A stretch of DNA of 64,000 nt, taken from NCBI GenBank assembly GCA_002150815.3, contig NDFF03000388.1, positions 364,221 to 428,220 of the forward strand. Reading direction: 5' to 3'. Source of the DNA: Grammothele lineata. Its lineage: Eukaryota; Basidiomycota; Agaricomycetes; Polyporales; Polyporaceae. Under the pieces are notes generated by a model. The model had not been told where the DNA came from. It searched no databases and worked only from the letters and a program-made list of their open reading frames with translations. The number at the start of each line of letters is the position of its first letter. Position 1 is the stretch's first letter. Below, piece by piece: positions 1-11,822 of this stretch. A program made the translations under genes and the position numbers.

Positions 1-3000
1 TGGTTACTTCAAGCATACCATCGGCATCTTACAGTGCATATGCAAGGTAAGTTCCGCCGTTCATAATGTCAAGCGTAGCTAGAGCATGCACGGCCAGACT
101 TGTGCAAAGGTGCTCCTCGAGGAACCGGACCGCCGCACGTACCTCAAACGTTTCCGGAGACCCAACCTTGAGAACCTTCAGCGACAAAGTCTCACTAAAG
201 CCGTCCTCGCACTCGCTAAGAAGACTGTCTACTGCCCATACTGCTCCGCCACCAACGGCACTGTGAAGAAAGCCGGTGCTCTGAAGATTATTCATGACAA
301 ATTCCGCGCAAAGAAGACCGCAGAGGAAATGGAAAAGTGGAAGAAGACTTTCGGTCCCGCCGTCGAGGCGCAGAAAGAATTGGGCATGTACATCAACAAG
401 GCTGTGCATGAAGACTTGAACCCCCTCAAGGTTCTCGATCTCTTCAAACGGATATCCGACGAGGTCTGTCTCCGTTGTTTGACTTTAAAAATTACTATCT
501 CTCAATGCATGGTAGGATTGCGAGCTACTGGGGTTACGGCCAGATTTCGGACGACCAGAGCAATTTATCTGGCAATACATATCGGTCCCACCCGTCGCAA
601 TCCGACCGTCCGTGGCTCAGGACGGCGCTTCCAATGAAGACGACCTCACGGTCAAGCTCACTGAGATCGTGTTTAGCAACGCGCTCATTAAGCAGGGTCT
701 TGCAAAAGGTGCTCCCACTGCACAGTTTATGGTCAGAGCAATTTACTCATGGTTTCGTCGTAAGCTTATACTCCACCTTCCGGGTTTACAGGAGCAGTGG
801 GAATTTCTTCAGCTGTCCGTCGCAATGTACATCAACTCCGAGCTGCACGGTGTTCCCTCCCAAATGGGCCAGAAACCTATCAGAGGCTTCTGTCAGCGAC
901 TTAAGGGAAAACAGGGTCGTTTTCGTGGTAATCTTTCTGGAAAGCGTGTCGACTTCTCTGGTCGAACTGTCATCTCCCCCGATCCAAACCTCCGCATCGA
1001 CGAAGTAGCAGTACCGGAGCGAGTCGCGAAGATTCTGACTTACCCAGAACGAGTCACTGCGCACAACATCGACAAGCTCAAGAAGGCAGTTCGGAATGGT
1101 TGTGATGTCCATCCGGGAGCCAACTATGTGACGGCAGGAAGCAACGGGTTCAAGAAGTACCTCAAGTTTGGGAACCGCACCGCCATCGCGGATGGGTTGA
1201 GGATAGGCGACGTCGTTGAGCGACATGTTGTAGATGGCGACATCGCGCTCTTCAACCGACAACCCAGTTTGCACAAGGTAGGCCAGTCTTGCTGAACATG
1301 CCGTGTGACGTGCTAAAATCACTTTCTAACCATAGCTGTCAATCATGTGCCACCGAGTGAGAATCAGTAATTCATCGCATTTTTCAAGACCAAAGCTCAC
1401 AACATATACAGATCAAAGTCCGACCATGGCGATCATTCCGCCTGAACGAATGTGTTTGCGGGCCTTACAACGCTGACTTCGACGGTGATGAAATGAATTT
1501 GCGTAAGTCACTAAGTTATCTTGGCAGATGTCTTGGTTGAGCTACCGGCTACAGACGTGCCGCAAACGGAGGAGGCTCGAACAGAAGCACTCGAGCTCAT
1601 GAGCGTCAAACACAATTTGGTCACACCTCGCAATGGTGAACCCGTCATTGCCGCCATCCAAGACTTTATCACTGCGTCCTTCCTTCTCTCTCGACGTGAC
1701 ACCTTTTTCGACCGTCGACAATTCACTCAGATTTGTTGCTACTTCGGCGACGCAAACCTGCAGATCGACATTCCTCCCCCGACCATCTGGAAGCCCGTTC
1801 GACTATGGACTGGCAAACAGATCTTCAACGTACTTATGCGGCCTAACAAGCAGTCAAAGGTCTTCGTAAACGTCGAGTCGAAGTGCAATAAGGAGGACAA
1901 ACCGAGTGCGGGATGTTATCCTGGCATCAAGTCCCCTGCGCCAGATTTGTCACCCAATGATGGTTGGCTGGTCATCGTGAACAGCGAGATCATGTGCGGC
2001 GTCATGGACAAGGCAACTGTAGGCAGTGGCAAGAAGAAGTCGGTGTTCGGTGTCATCATGCGAGACTACGGTCCTCATGAAGCTGCGGCTGCTATGAACC
2101 GGGTAGCGAAACTTTGTGCTCGGTATCTGGGTAAAGATCACATCTCCTGTCATGTAATGTATAACTAATCGCCCCTGATTCTAGCCAACTTCGGATTCTC
2201 ACTTGGTATCAACGACGTTATTCCCGGACCTGTGCTGTCGGATAAGAAAGACTCCATGGTTGAAGATGCTTATGCCGCCTGCGAACGGCTCATCGTTAAG
2301 GCCAAGAAGGGTTTGCTCGAGAACAAACCTGGTTGTGACCAAGAGCAGACCCTGGAAGCAGAGATCTCGAAAGTGCTATCAGATGTCCGTGGCAACGTTG
2401 GCGAAATCTGCATGAAAGAGCTCAGTCGCCACAACGCACCTCTTATCATGGCCACTTGCGGTTCCAAAGGTAACTTGCATTCTACACTTCGGTGATTCTC
2501 GCTGACATATGACAGGTTCCGTCATCAATGTCTCGCAGATGGTGGCATGTGTCGGGCAGCAGATTATCGCAGGTCATCGTGTGCCCGATGGCTTCCAGGA
2601 CCGTTCACTCCCCCACTTCCCAAAGAAGTCTCGAGATCCACCGTCTAAGGGTTTCGTCCGTAATAGCTTCTACACAGGTCTCACACCGACAGAATTTCTG
2701 TTCCACGCCATCTCCGGCCGTGAAGGTTTGGTCGATACCGCTGTCAAGACTGCGGAAACAGGTTACATGCAGCGTCGACTGATGAAGGCATTGGAAGACC
2801 TTGTAACCCACTACGACTCTTCCGTCCGGAACGCTGTTGGTGGCGTCGTACAGTTCCGCTATGGCGATGATGGGCTGGATCCTGCTTGTTTGGAGGGTGA
2901 TGCCCAACCTGTCGATTACGACCGAGCATGGAGGCATGCTTGCGTGAGTGCCTGAGATTATGGCTTATCCGAACACACTGACATAGTTCACAGTCTGTAG

Positions 3001-4840
3001 CACGGAGGTCCACTCGTGGCTTGCTGCCATTTGAAATCATCGAGTTCGTAGACCGGACACTATCTACGCGCAAATTCACGACCGAATGCACAGCCGCGTA
3101 CTTGGCGACGATCCGCAAGTTCTTGTCTGAAAACATCGCTCAGCGACTAGCGGACATCCGCAAACGACATGGCATGTTCGATGCTTTGGAACGGGAGGAC
3201 GAGTGGGACGCCGACACCGACTTGACGATGGGGGCCTCCAGTACGTTCAGACCTCCATCTTTAGAAGACGTAACACGCTGACCTGAACCCAGAGGCCGAT
3301 GTGGTCGCCGTGGACAACACCATCAAGGTCACGGAAGAGCAGTTACGGTTGTTCCTCGACATTTGCTGGACGAAATACGTAAAGGCAAAGATCGAGCCAG
3401 GTCAGAAGAACTTATTTCTCACCTGTCACTATTTGACAATGACGATATAATAGGATCCACTGTCGGGGCCGTTGGAGCTCAGTCCATCGGAGAACCTGGT
3501 ACACAGATGACGCTCAAGACTTTCCACTTCGCCGGCGTTGCGTCCATGAACGTCACGCTTGGTGTACCCCGTATCAAGGAGATCATCAACGCTGCGAAGA
3601 TTATCAGCACACCAATCATTAGCTGTAAACTTGTCACTGCCGACAGTGAGGCCTCCGCACGTATTGTGAAGGGTCGACTAGAGCGAACTCACATAGGCGA
3701 TGTCAGCCCGTCGGTTATCTGTTTTCACTGGAACTCATTGTTTTCTGTCTAGATTGCGTCCGTGCTCGAGGAAGCTTGGGCTCCTGAGTACACTTACATC
3801 GGCATTATTGTAGATATGAAAGCTATTCAAGGCCTCCAGGTGAGTGAATATCCGTGAAACGTTTATAATACGTAGCTAAATTCTCGGACTCCTAGCTCGA
3901 GCTTACCCTCGATGATATTAAGTGGGGTATCGTTGCCGCACGCAAGCTCAAGATCAAGCAGGAGGTATGCGTCATGTGCGACTGTCGTGGCTATACTCAC
4001 GGTCTGTACAGTCGATCACGATTCTCCCTGGCAAGAACCGCTTACGCATCTATGTCGACGGTCCGGATAAGTACTATCGGCTACGTGAGCTCAAACGTGC
4101 TTTGCCAGATGTTGTCGTCAAGGTATGCATTAGCTTCTTCCATCGCATACTAGACTCTCACCGTTGGGGATATAGGGTGTGCCTACCATTCGTCGTGCTA
4201 TCATCAACATCAAGGACTCTAACGACCACAGGGGCAAGAAAGGCGACAAGGAGTTGCTCGTGGAAGGTTATGGTCTGCAAAAAGTGATGACTACGCAAGG
4301 CATTGTTGGAGAACAGACGACGTCGAACCATGTTATCGAAGTTTCGCAGGTCCTCGGTATCGAGGCTGCCCGGAAGACGATCATCAACGAAATCAACTAC
4401 ACGATGAAGAGCCACGGTATGAGCATCGATCCTCGGCACGTAATGCTACTCGGCGACGTCATGTCGTACAAGGTCAGAGTCCCTACAATTGTTGATCGGT
4501 GTTCCGTGTTGTTGACTTGATGACTACAGGGCGAAGTGCTTGGTATCACTCGCTTCGGTGTGGCGAAGATGAAGGACAGTGTTTTGATGCTCGCCTCATT
4601 TGAGAAGACGACAGACCACTTGTTCGATGCGTCGGCATTCGGCAAGACTGACGCCATTGCGGGCGTATCAGAAAGTATCATCATGGGCAACCCCGCCGCA
4701 ATGACAGGAACATCTATGTTCGTTGTTGTTTCGCTTCCTCTACCCACATTTTTACTAACAAGTGGTCTAGGCCTGCTCTGGTATCGCCAGCGCCCTCTGT
4801 CGGCAAGCCGAGGAAACTGTTGTTCGAAGATGCGTTGTGA
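1..4840 (+). CDS. RPC1: RNA polymerase III largest subunit (RPC1/RPC160), 5'-truncated by window edge
   Basis: Catalytic largest subunit of nuclear RNA polymerase III, which makes tRNA, 5S and U6 RNA. The first exon here (1-46) reads [15 protein letters not shown] and splices over intron 47-97 to [16 protein letters not shown], as in RPC1 proteins just after the N-terminal clamp. The Mg-binding NADFDGD motif is at 1469-1489. The [14 protein letters not shown] block before it, and the bridge-helix/trigger-loop part ([19 protein letters not shown], about 3480-3540) with the RPC1-type [12 protein letters not shown] continuation, identify Pol III rather than Pol I or II. At least ten short introns are present. 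The last exon joins with donor GTTCGT (near 4717) to [12 protein letters not shown] and TGA at 4838-4840. The N-terminal few hundred residues lie upstream of the window. No broken motif was seen. Confidence 0.93.
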
Positions 4841-5289
4841 TGTTGTATCCTTACGTGTTGTATCATATCTTATCGATCATATGTATTGCTCTAGTCTCCC
4901 TTTACCGCCGCTGACTTAGACAGATGGGAGAGGTATGATCCTTCCTCCATACATATGTAGGCAGCCATCAAACATCCAGCACAGCATCGACTACATCGAG
5001 GAGAGCATCTGCGGTGCCAACCTCGTCGACGGAGGCCGACTCGACGGCGTGCGACCGTATGATATTCCTCTGTGCATTCCGTACTACGGCATGTCACTAC
5101 TCGAGCAGCGTCTTAACGTATAACTACGGTCTCGTACTGAAGAATACTCAATATGATGGTTTACATACATGCCGATTCCGTAGAAGTCAATGCCTTTGTT
5201 AGAATATATACATACACCTCACTAGCAGACTACATCGCCAATTGTCGAGTTGAGCATAAAACCTTTGTTCTGAGTATGCAGGGCCGGCT
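4841..5289. other. Intergenic, convergent 3' ends
   Basis: Lies between the RPC1 stop and the stop of the minus-strand DUF6533 gene, so it should hold both 3' UTRs and termination signals. Short open frames exist on both strands (the longest about 60-70 codons) but none resembles a known protein or has a convincing start context. No RNA gene is visible. Confidence 0.6.
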
Positions 5290-7160
5290 TCACACCTCCT
5301 CTCGTGAACCCAAACGGCCCTCGGCCTCGCTACTCCCAACTGCTTTCCCATTCGACCCCCTGGCACTGTCACTGCTCCCACTCCCGCTTGCTGATGAGCC
5401 AGCATTCGCCCCGATCCCACGATGCTTGTCGTCAAACTCGGAATCCCTGACACTGATATCCTCCTTAGAGTCGTCTTGTATCCCGCGGCCGCGACTCCCG
5501 CCCAAGAGTACTCCGACGACGGTCTCGCTCCTGTTCGTATCCGTATACTCCGCGGATTCTATGGCGCGGGACGCTACGCTCATAGGATCCTCCCCGAACT
5601 CGCCCGCGATCGAGAGGCCCGGGCGCGCCCCTGCTTCGAAGCTCGATAATTCGCCCACGCTGGTGCCGTGGGAGATACCGCCATGGCGCGTGCCTGAGGC
5701 TTGGGGTTCTGTGTTCTGACTGTACTCGCGGAGGCGCAGGATGAAACGTGCGGTGAGAATCCCGGACAGTCTGTATTATCGGCGTTAGAATGAGGGAAAT
5801 TTCTCTATCGGAGGAAAATGGGGTATATGGATGTAACGTACGGTAGTGTTATGGCATTGAGGAGGCGCTGTGGGAAACCCCCCTACAGCAGACCATTTTG
5901 AGCAATGACATCAGGGAGTGAGGCAGGGGACGTACTGCAGCTTTCTTTGAGGACCGAGATGTGTTATGAGTTGGAAGTTGCGCGGAATAGGGAAGTGGTA
6001 CGCACGAAATTAAGCACAGTCGCGCCTACAGTGAACACCGAAACGAGACTACATGGTTAATGAGCAGAATGGTCTTGGGATGCAGACCGGTAGAAAAGAG
6101 TACCCAAAGTAGAGAACGCCTTGCTCAACGATGAGATAGTCGATTGTGTGCTTCTTGAGCGCGACAGACCCGCCCCCAAGACGCAGCGCTTGGATGGTGC
6201 GCATGAACGTGAGAACAGTTGCGCTAGCTTCGAACACGCAAACAAGGATAGACAGTAGGGTGTTCTCTGTGGTGGTGCCAGAGAGTCAGGACTTGAATGA
6301 AAGCATACGGAATGCGTCGTACCCCTATAGAGCGGTGAATCGGATGATTAAACCAATTATATGGTAGAAACGATGCAGGCTACGTACAACTGATTCGTCG
6401 AAGAACCATGACACCTCAAACCAGGAACGTGCATCTGCAGGGCACTACTCAACGTTTCTGGTCAGGAGGGCGGCGTCGAGAATGACGACTCACAGCGTCC
6501 AGAATCACGCAGCTCAAACCGAGGGCTCCAAGACCCACAAGGATGATTATGCTTTGGGCCCAGACAGCATATGTACGCATAAGAAAAGTGACTATAGATC
6601 GCGTCAGGCTCAGATGGACGGGGCGGTAACGGCGTGGGGAAACGCACAGATGACAGCAGCCCTCCCAAGCACGCTGATGACCCCTATGACCTTGTACCAC
6701 ACATCGCAGCTAGGCATTCTGGGCATTAGACACTTTCTAGGGCTACTAGGGGAATCTGCTCACTAACGAAAGGCGGTGGAAATCAGTTCTAGAGCACAGA
6801 CTAGTCACGATTGCAACGAACCTCGCTCCCCAGCTTGTTGGAAATGGCAAGGAGATACAGTACGTTGGCCAGCAACGCGTAGCGGTAAAGAACGTAGAGA
6901 AAGGTTGTCACCTTGAGCTTGCTCGGTTTCCAGATGTACTTGAGTTCGGCGGGAAAGGTCAAGATATAATCCCAGTAGAGGAGGGCTACGAAATGATCAT
7001 GAAAATCTCGTGCGAGTTCTGGGTATTGAGGGAAGGTCCGTACTAATGCTAGCCCATTGGATGGCGAACTGGAGGAAGCTGTATACGTGTCGGAAATTGC
7101 GATGCGAGTGGAATAGTCAAGTGTTGCTTACTGTTGCTCAGAAGCAGCAGCTGAAGGCAT
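5290..7160 (-). CDS. DUF6533-family multi-pass membrane protein
   Basis: Member of the large agaricomycete DUF6533 family (function unknown, predicted about seven membrane spans). The start ATG at 7160 gives MPSAAASEQ. A GTAAGC intron ending CTTCCTCCAG restores the frame into the signature DHFVALLYWDYILTFPAE followed by LKYIWKPSKLK and a hydrophobic helix (FLYVLYRYALLANVLYLL). Later exons supply RTYAVWAQSIIILVGLGAL (near 6500-6590), VFEASATVLTFMRTIQALR with YLIVEQGVLYFG (6100-6230), and ILTARFILRLREYSQ before a Ser/Gly-rich cytoplasmic tail that ends SREEV at 5290. This order of segments is what the family shows. Exact exon ends in the middle were not all resolved. No function can be assigned; such genes are often expanded in wood-decay fungi. 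Confidence 0.8.
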
Positions 7161-8014
7161 GTTGAGGTATGTGGGGGGGAGGGATCCAGGCGGAGACTCG
7201 AGAGCCTGAAAATGTGGGAGGGACTTATACGGCAAGGCTCGAGCATAACGCTGACCGGATAGACCCTTGATTCGTAGCTGGCGCACCTGCGGAGAGAGTT
7301 CACCCTTAGGCGACGAAGAGGAAGGCGAGCCATCTCCGTAGCCCGGGGAGAAGCAGCAGAACGGGCGATGCCAGTCCCTCCGGTCAGATGAGCGCGAGGT
7401 TTCTTGGCCGAGAACGGGGCGCGACTCACCAAGTCCGTGCACAAACGTTAAACGTGCGCCCAGGCCGTGCACGCGCAGATGGCAGTGGTGCGGCGGCGGA
7501 GGGTTCTGCGTTCTTTCCGCATTGCTTCAGATGATCTTGTCCTTGCCGCTCGGATAGCCCTATCGTTCACATCGCATTTGACTTTGATCTTCTAAAGTCC
7601 GGAGCGATAGACTTTGTTAACGATGATGACGGTCGTCAGTACAAACCGCTAGTCTATACGCCGGGAAGTCTTGGCCCCGGCCCAGCCCACCTCGTCCACC
7701 TGTACTCATACTAGTAGGGCGCGTATGATTGTCTTCGAGCGTGGTGGAGGGAGACGTGTTGGAGAGGTCGCCCTTCCTGTCAGCACGACCATGTTTCTTT
7801 CTCTTTGCCAACTCGAAGCGAGGCGGCGCGAAGCGAAAGAGATAGCAGAGTGCTTCATTCAACTCGCCGCTTCCTGAACCTCTGCCAGAGGCCACGTGAC
7901 AGGCGCTTAACAGGTCTTCGGAGCGGGCTCCGCGGAAAGATTTGATCATTTATGACTTCTAGGGCCGCATTCTCGTATCCATACATCGTAGGGAAAATTC
8001 CAACGGCACGTCTA
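7161..8014. other. Intergenic region
   Basis: About 850 bp between two minus-strand genes. It should contain the promoter of the DUF6533 gene and the 3' UTR of the carboxypeptidase. An open frame of about 110 codons on the minus strand (7617-7949) is compositionally biased and unlike any protein I recognise, so it is not called a gene. Confidence 0.5.
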
Positions 8015-9988
8015 CTATGTCGAAGAGAGCGATTTGTTGCTCATGATCTGCGAAAACATCTGCAGCGCCGCTTCGCCCACGGACAACGAGCCGTGCGTGT
8101 ATGCAGGCACTTCGTGACCGCTATAATCCTGATCAGCCAACGCAGTAATGTTTGAGAAAAAGGAAGTGTACTCACGCGCCATATATGCGCACGTAGGAGA
8201 ACGTGCCCGCATTCTTATACAGTCCCGTCACTTGGCCCTTGACAGTATAGTTGGCGAACTCCTGCTGCGAATACTCGTCGGTGAACTTGGTTTGGAGGTT
8301 GTCCACCATGGCCTCGACACCGTGGAAGTTGAGGATATAGTCCTATATGCTCATGAGCTACTGGGCCGATTGCCCTCAAACCAAAGGAGCACGTACAGCG
8401 TCGCCGTCATAGATAATCGTGCGCACACCCGCGTTGATGACCGTCTCGAGGTTCGGGCGGGAGTTGTGCATCCAATCGCCCGTGTTCGCGAAGTTATCGT
8501 ACACCTTAGTACTCGTCTCCTGCCACGTTGACTCAGCGCCGATCTTGGACGTGAGCGAGCTGCTGCGCAGGTAGTCGGTGATATCCGGCGGGTAGGGGTC
8601 CGGGTTCTGCGCGAGGATGTAGTAGACGTCGTAGTTGCCCGCGAGAGGCGAGAGGATATCGTTGTTGCAGAACGACTGCGCCTCCGAGCAGGTGTCTTCG
8701 TCGCCGGAGTCGTAACACTCTTGGATCTGGTCTCGGCATCCACCCGAGCGCGTGAAAGAGGTGTTGGCACGCTTGATAGTGGAGGAAGAAACAAGGGCGT
8801 GGTAACTGGCAAGACATGAGCGCGCGCTCGGTAAAACAAAACGATTTGTACTCACGGGTTCGACGCTGCGTAGCTGATATATCCAGGGTATTGCGAGAGC
8901 GGGTCCTACATAATGAAACCCGTAAGCATCCAGCGCTGCAACCGCTTTCTTTGCGTATGACGTACAGTCAGACCATCACCAACGCCGAGGAACTTGAGGT
9001 TGATGGGAATGCCAGAAACGGTGCCGTTTGAGATTCCCTCGTTCTGCGAGAGGAAGTAACTGCAAGGGACATCAGACTTTCTTTTTGTTGTGCACCCTAC
9101 AGCAAGGAACTCACGCCGCGAAAGTGGGACCATAATGCCCGCCGTACCTGTACAGGCTAGTCAATCCACTGGCCGAAGTTCGCACGATGTCTGTACTCAC
9201 GACTCGGTCCAGAGAGCGAAGTCATTCTTTTGGAATTTTGAGAACCGAGAGTCGGCGAAGAAGATCTGGAGGAACTTCCAAATGTCCTGCGCCGCTGCTT
9301 GTGATGTTCCAACAGTGGTGGACCCGTGCGAGAAGCCAACGCCGACGGGTTGATCGATGTAAAGCCTGAAGCAGAACGTTAAGCGCGCGATGAGATGCAT
9401 GTAAACGTTGCACTCATACATGTTGGACACCTCGTTCCACGAGTTAGGGTTGAGGGAGACGGTGCTGCTGTCGTTGTTGATTCTGCAGGGACCGTTCTCC
9501 TGGAAGAGACCGATCATGCTGGAACTACCGGGCTGTGCGGAAGATGGCGGTCAACAACCAGGCCCATCCGCGAGTGCAGACAGACGGTGAACTTACACCT
9601 CCGTTCAACCAGATGGAAAGGGGGGCTGTCTCAGGGCTGTTCCGCGCCTCGAAGAACCAGAACCTAGATGTCCCGGGCTTAGCGACCAGCTTGGTAGTCA
9701 CGGCTGAGTTGGCCATACGTACCAAATGCTCTCGTCTGACGTCAGGTCCCCGTACCCAGAGGCCTGGTACACACCGGGGGTGGTTTCGCAAACGCCGCTG
9801 TTCTCAGTGACACGAAGCTTGCCAGGGGTCGTTGCGCGCTTTACGTCGGTGATCCTGACATCGTCTGCTGTGGCTGGACCGACACCGCCGAATGCGCCGT
9901 TGATGAGAGGAATCTGTCCACCACGGACGGTGGACACGGGTGGCAGAGCCGCGAGAAGGGCGCTGAGCGCCGAGAGACGGAGGAGCAT
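8015..9988 (-). CDS. Secreted serine carboxypeptidase, peptidase family S10
   Basis: Carboxypeptidase Y-like enzyme that removes C-terminal residues at acid pH, probably secreted or vacuolar. The N-terminus [21 protein letters not shown] is a clear signal peptide. Conserved S10 blocks follow in order: [30 protein letters not shown] joined by splicing to YGGHYGPTF (the GESYGG nucleophile block, here TESYGG), [14 protein letters not shown], a Cys-rich insert, [15 protein letters not shown] (catalytic Asp) and GAGHEVPAY (catalytic His). The whole triad is therefore present. The nucleophile Ser codon is itself split by a 53-nt phase-2 intron (9148-9200). Eight or more introns are likely. The ATG at 9988 is the only start that precedes the signal peptide. 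Confidence 0.9.
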
Positions 9989-11094
9989 GATGGAGGTCGC
10001 GAGTCGAGCGTAAGGGCGTGGCAGTGGACTGGGCGAGCTGTGGAGAGGAGGCTGGCAGGTCCCCTTATAAACCGGGCGGAAGCAACGAACTGGGCGATAG
10101 GAGCCATATAGGAGCCAGGAGAAGGTGATGATCGCTTGCGTGAGGCTGGGAACGGTTGGGGAACGGAGCTATCAGGGCTTCTCTACCGTGTGGCTTGCGA
10201 TGTGCTTCGGATACAACACGCGGCTCGACCGACATGTACGTGCTGCACCTGCGCACGCGCGCGGTAGCGGAGAAGCCTCGTCGAATGGCGTTGGCGGCCG
10301 CGTCGGGAGTCAGTGCGGTCGGAGTTGTAAGCGCTGGCGACCACGCGCATTCGCTAGGGGTTCTCGTCATTCCGAGGTTCTCGATAGCTCCGAGTGCCTG
10401 CACGGGACGCCGCCCCCCACGGGCCGGAGCATTCTTCCTGCCGTGTTACTAGGACGCGCACATGTAGTGCAGCATGAGACATGTTGGGAGCGGGACAACA
10501 GGGCAACGCACTGGACTCGCCTTCGGTTAGCCGCCCAAACTGTGCCTCTACGTCCGGGGTCGTACACAGTACTCGCAGACGAAAATAGCCCAGAGCGCCG
10601 CGTCCTCCAAGCACCATGAGGTTTGTATCTGATGGACGTTACCAGCAAACGTTCTTCCTGTGGCCGGTCGGAACATGTGCATGAGGACTATGTGGCGGCG
10701 AGCAACTAGTCTGTCAATTGCCATAATTGGCCGCCCTCTGAGTCCACTCCACACCGACCCCGAATGTATGATGACGGGCGCGCGCACCCCGTTTGCCAAT
10801 GCTTGAAGGCGAGTTGATTCATATCCTTTCCCGGTGCAACGAGGAAGAGAGCGGCGTGTCTGGGACGTATACGCGGCGCGTCATGGCTGTGACGTCCCGA
10901 TCGTAGCCGACGTGCTCGGGGGCTGCAGCCGCCTCCTGACCTCAACGATCACTTACATCATGGCCCCAAGCCGCGGCTCACCTCGACGCGAGAGGATGGG
11001 TATGCGCATAAACATTGACTGTTGGGTAGGTTTACAAGGATCCATTAGTATTAGGCACCGTCCATGTCATTCGACACGTCTACAGTAGATGATA
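9989..11094. other. Intergenic region, 1.1 kb
   Basis: Upstream region of the carboxypeptidase and downstream region of the Kgd4 gene. Open frames of 80-160 codons occur on both strands but are GC-driven, lack splice-consistent neighbours and match nothing I know. I see no RNA gene or repeat. Confidence 0.5.
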
Positions 11095-11534
11095 TCAGTG
11101 GACTGAAGCTCCTCCGCTCTACCCACACCAATACTATCCATTAGCATATACTTCGAGTCAAAAGCAGAGCAGTACGCACCTGAACCAAGTCAATCTCCCA
11201 ATCTTGAAGCTCACGCTTCCAATACCGTGACGGGGCCTGCCAGAACTCCTCAAACACGGGCCCGCTCGCGCCGCCCTTCTTTGCGCCTGAGCCGGAGGAG
11301 GGGGAGGCTGAGCTGGGCGCGTTCTGGAACTTCTTGACAAAGTCTGAGAATCGCTCCTTGAGCTCAGGCGGAGCGAACGGGTGTGGGTGCTGCTCCTCGG
11401 ACTCTGTGTGCAGGTGAGCGTGAGGGAGCCTGAGAGGTGCGGGGTGCCGACGCACTGGAGGGCCATTGCCGCTTGCCGAGGAAACGGATGAGAGGTGTCC
11501 GCGTAGCGTTCGCCAGACGGAGAGTGGGATGCAT
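11095..11534 (-). CDS. KGD4: Kgd4-like subunit of 2-oxoglutarate dehydrogenase (MRPS36/YMR31 family)
   Basis: Small mitochondrial adaptor that ties the E3 subunit to the E1-E2 core of the 2-oxoglutarate dehydrogenase complex. Two introns split the gene. Exon 1 from ATG 11534 encodes MHPTLRLA...PLIRFLGKRQWPS, a basic presequence-like N-terminus ending in the family's RFLGKR motif. A GTGCGT...CACACAG intron restores the frame as K-SEEQHPHPFAPPELKERF. The last intron (GTGCGT...GGGTAG) joins EIDLVQ to SGGASVH and TGA at 11095-11097. The C-terminal SGGAS-(L/V)-H is the hallmark ending of fungal Kgd4 and confirms the short last exon. Total length is about 100 residues, normal for the family. It was once annotated as mitochondrial ribosomal protein S36. 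Confidence 0.82.
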
Positions 11535-11822
11535 AGTGGGTGTCGTCGTCGTCGTCGACGGGAGAGGTGAGTGCGGCCCATCTTCGGCCGACCACTGCTC
11601 ATCCTCGTTGCAGACGCCGGTCCTTGCGGTCCGTCTGCCCGGACTTCGCCGCATACAATACGACCAACTTACAGGTGTGCAAGTGTGCACCGTCAAATAC
11701 TCACACAGACCCTCTTGGGTCGGTCGGTATACTGCAGGGATCCGGAGATAGCTATCCGTGAGAGACCACAATACACCTGAACTGACTCTACGCTACACAA
11801 AACCCTATCTCCCATACACACT

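Noticed and set aside
4935..5123. Possible small protein downstream of RPC1
   Set aside because: 62 codons, overlapped by a frame on the other strand; RPC1 already ends naturally at [12 protein letters not shown].
7617..7949. Minus-strand 110-codon frame with basic, Ser/Gly-rich product
   Set aside because: Biased composition, no recognisable domain and no conserved start context; probably promoter or UTR.
10125..10619. Open frame of 164 codons upstream of the carboxypeptidase
   Set aside because: GC-driven frame in an intergenic region, no known motif, overlapping equally long frames on both strands and no splice-consistent partner.
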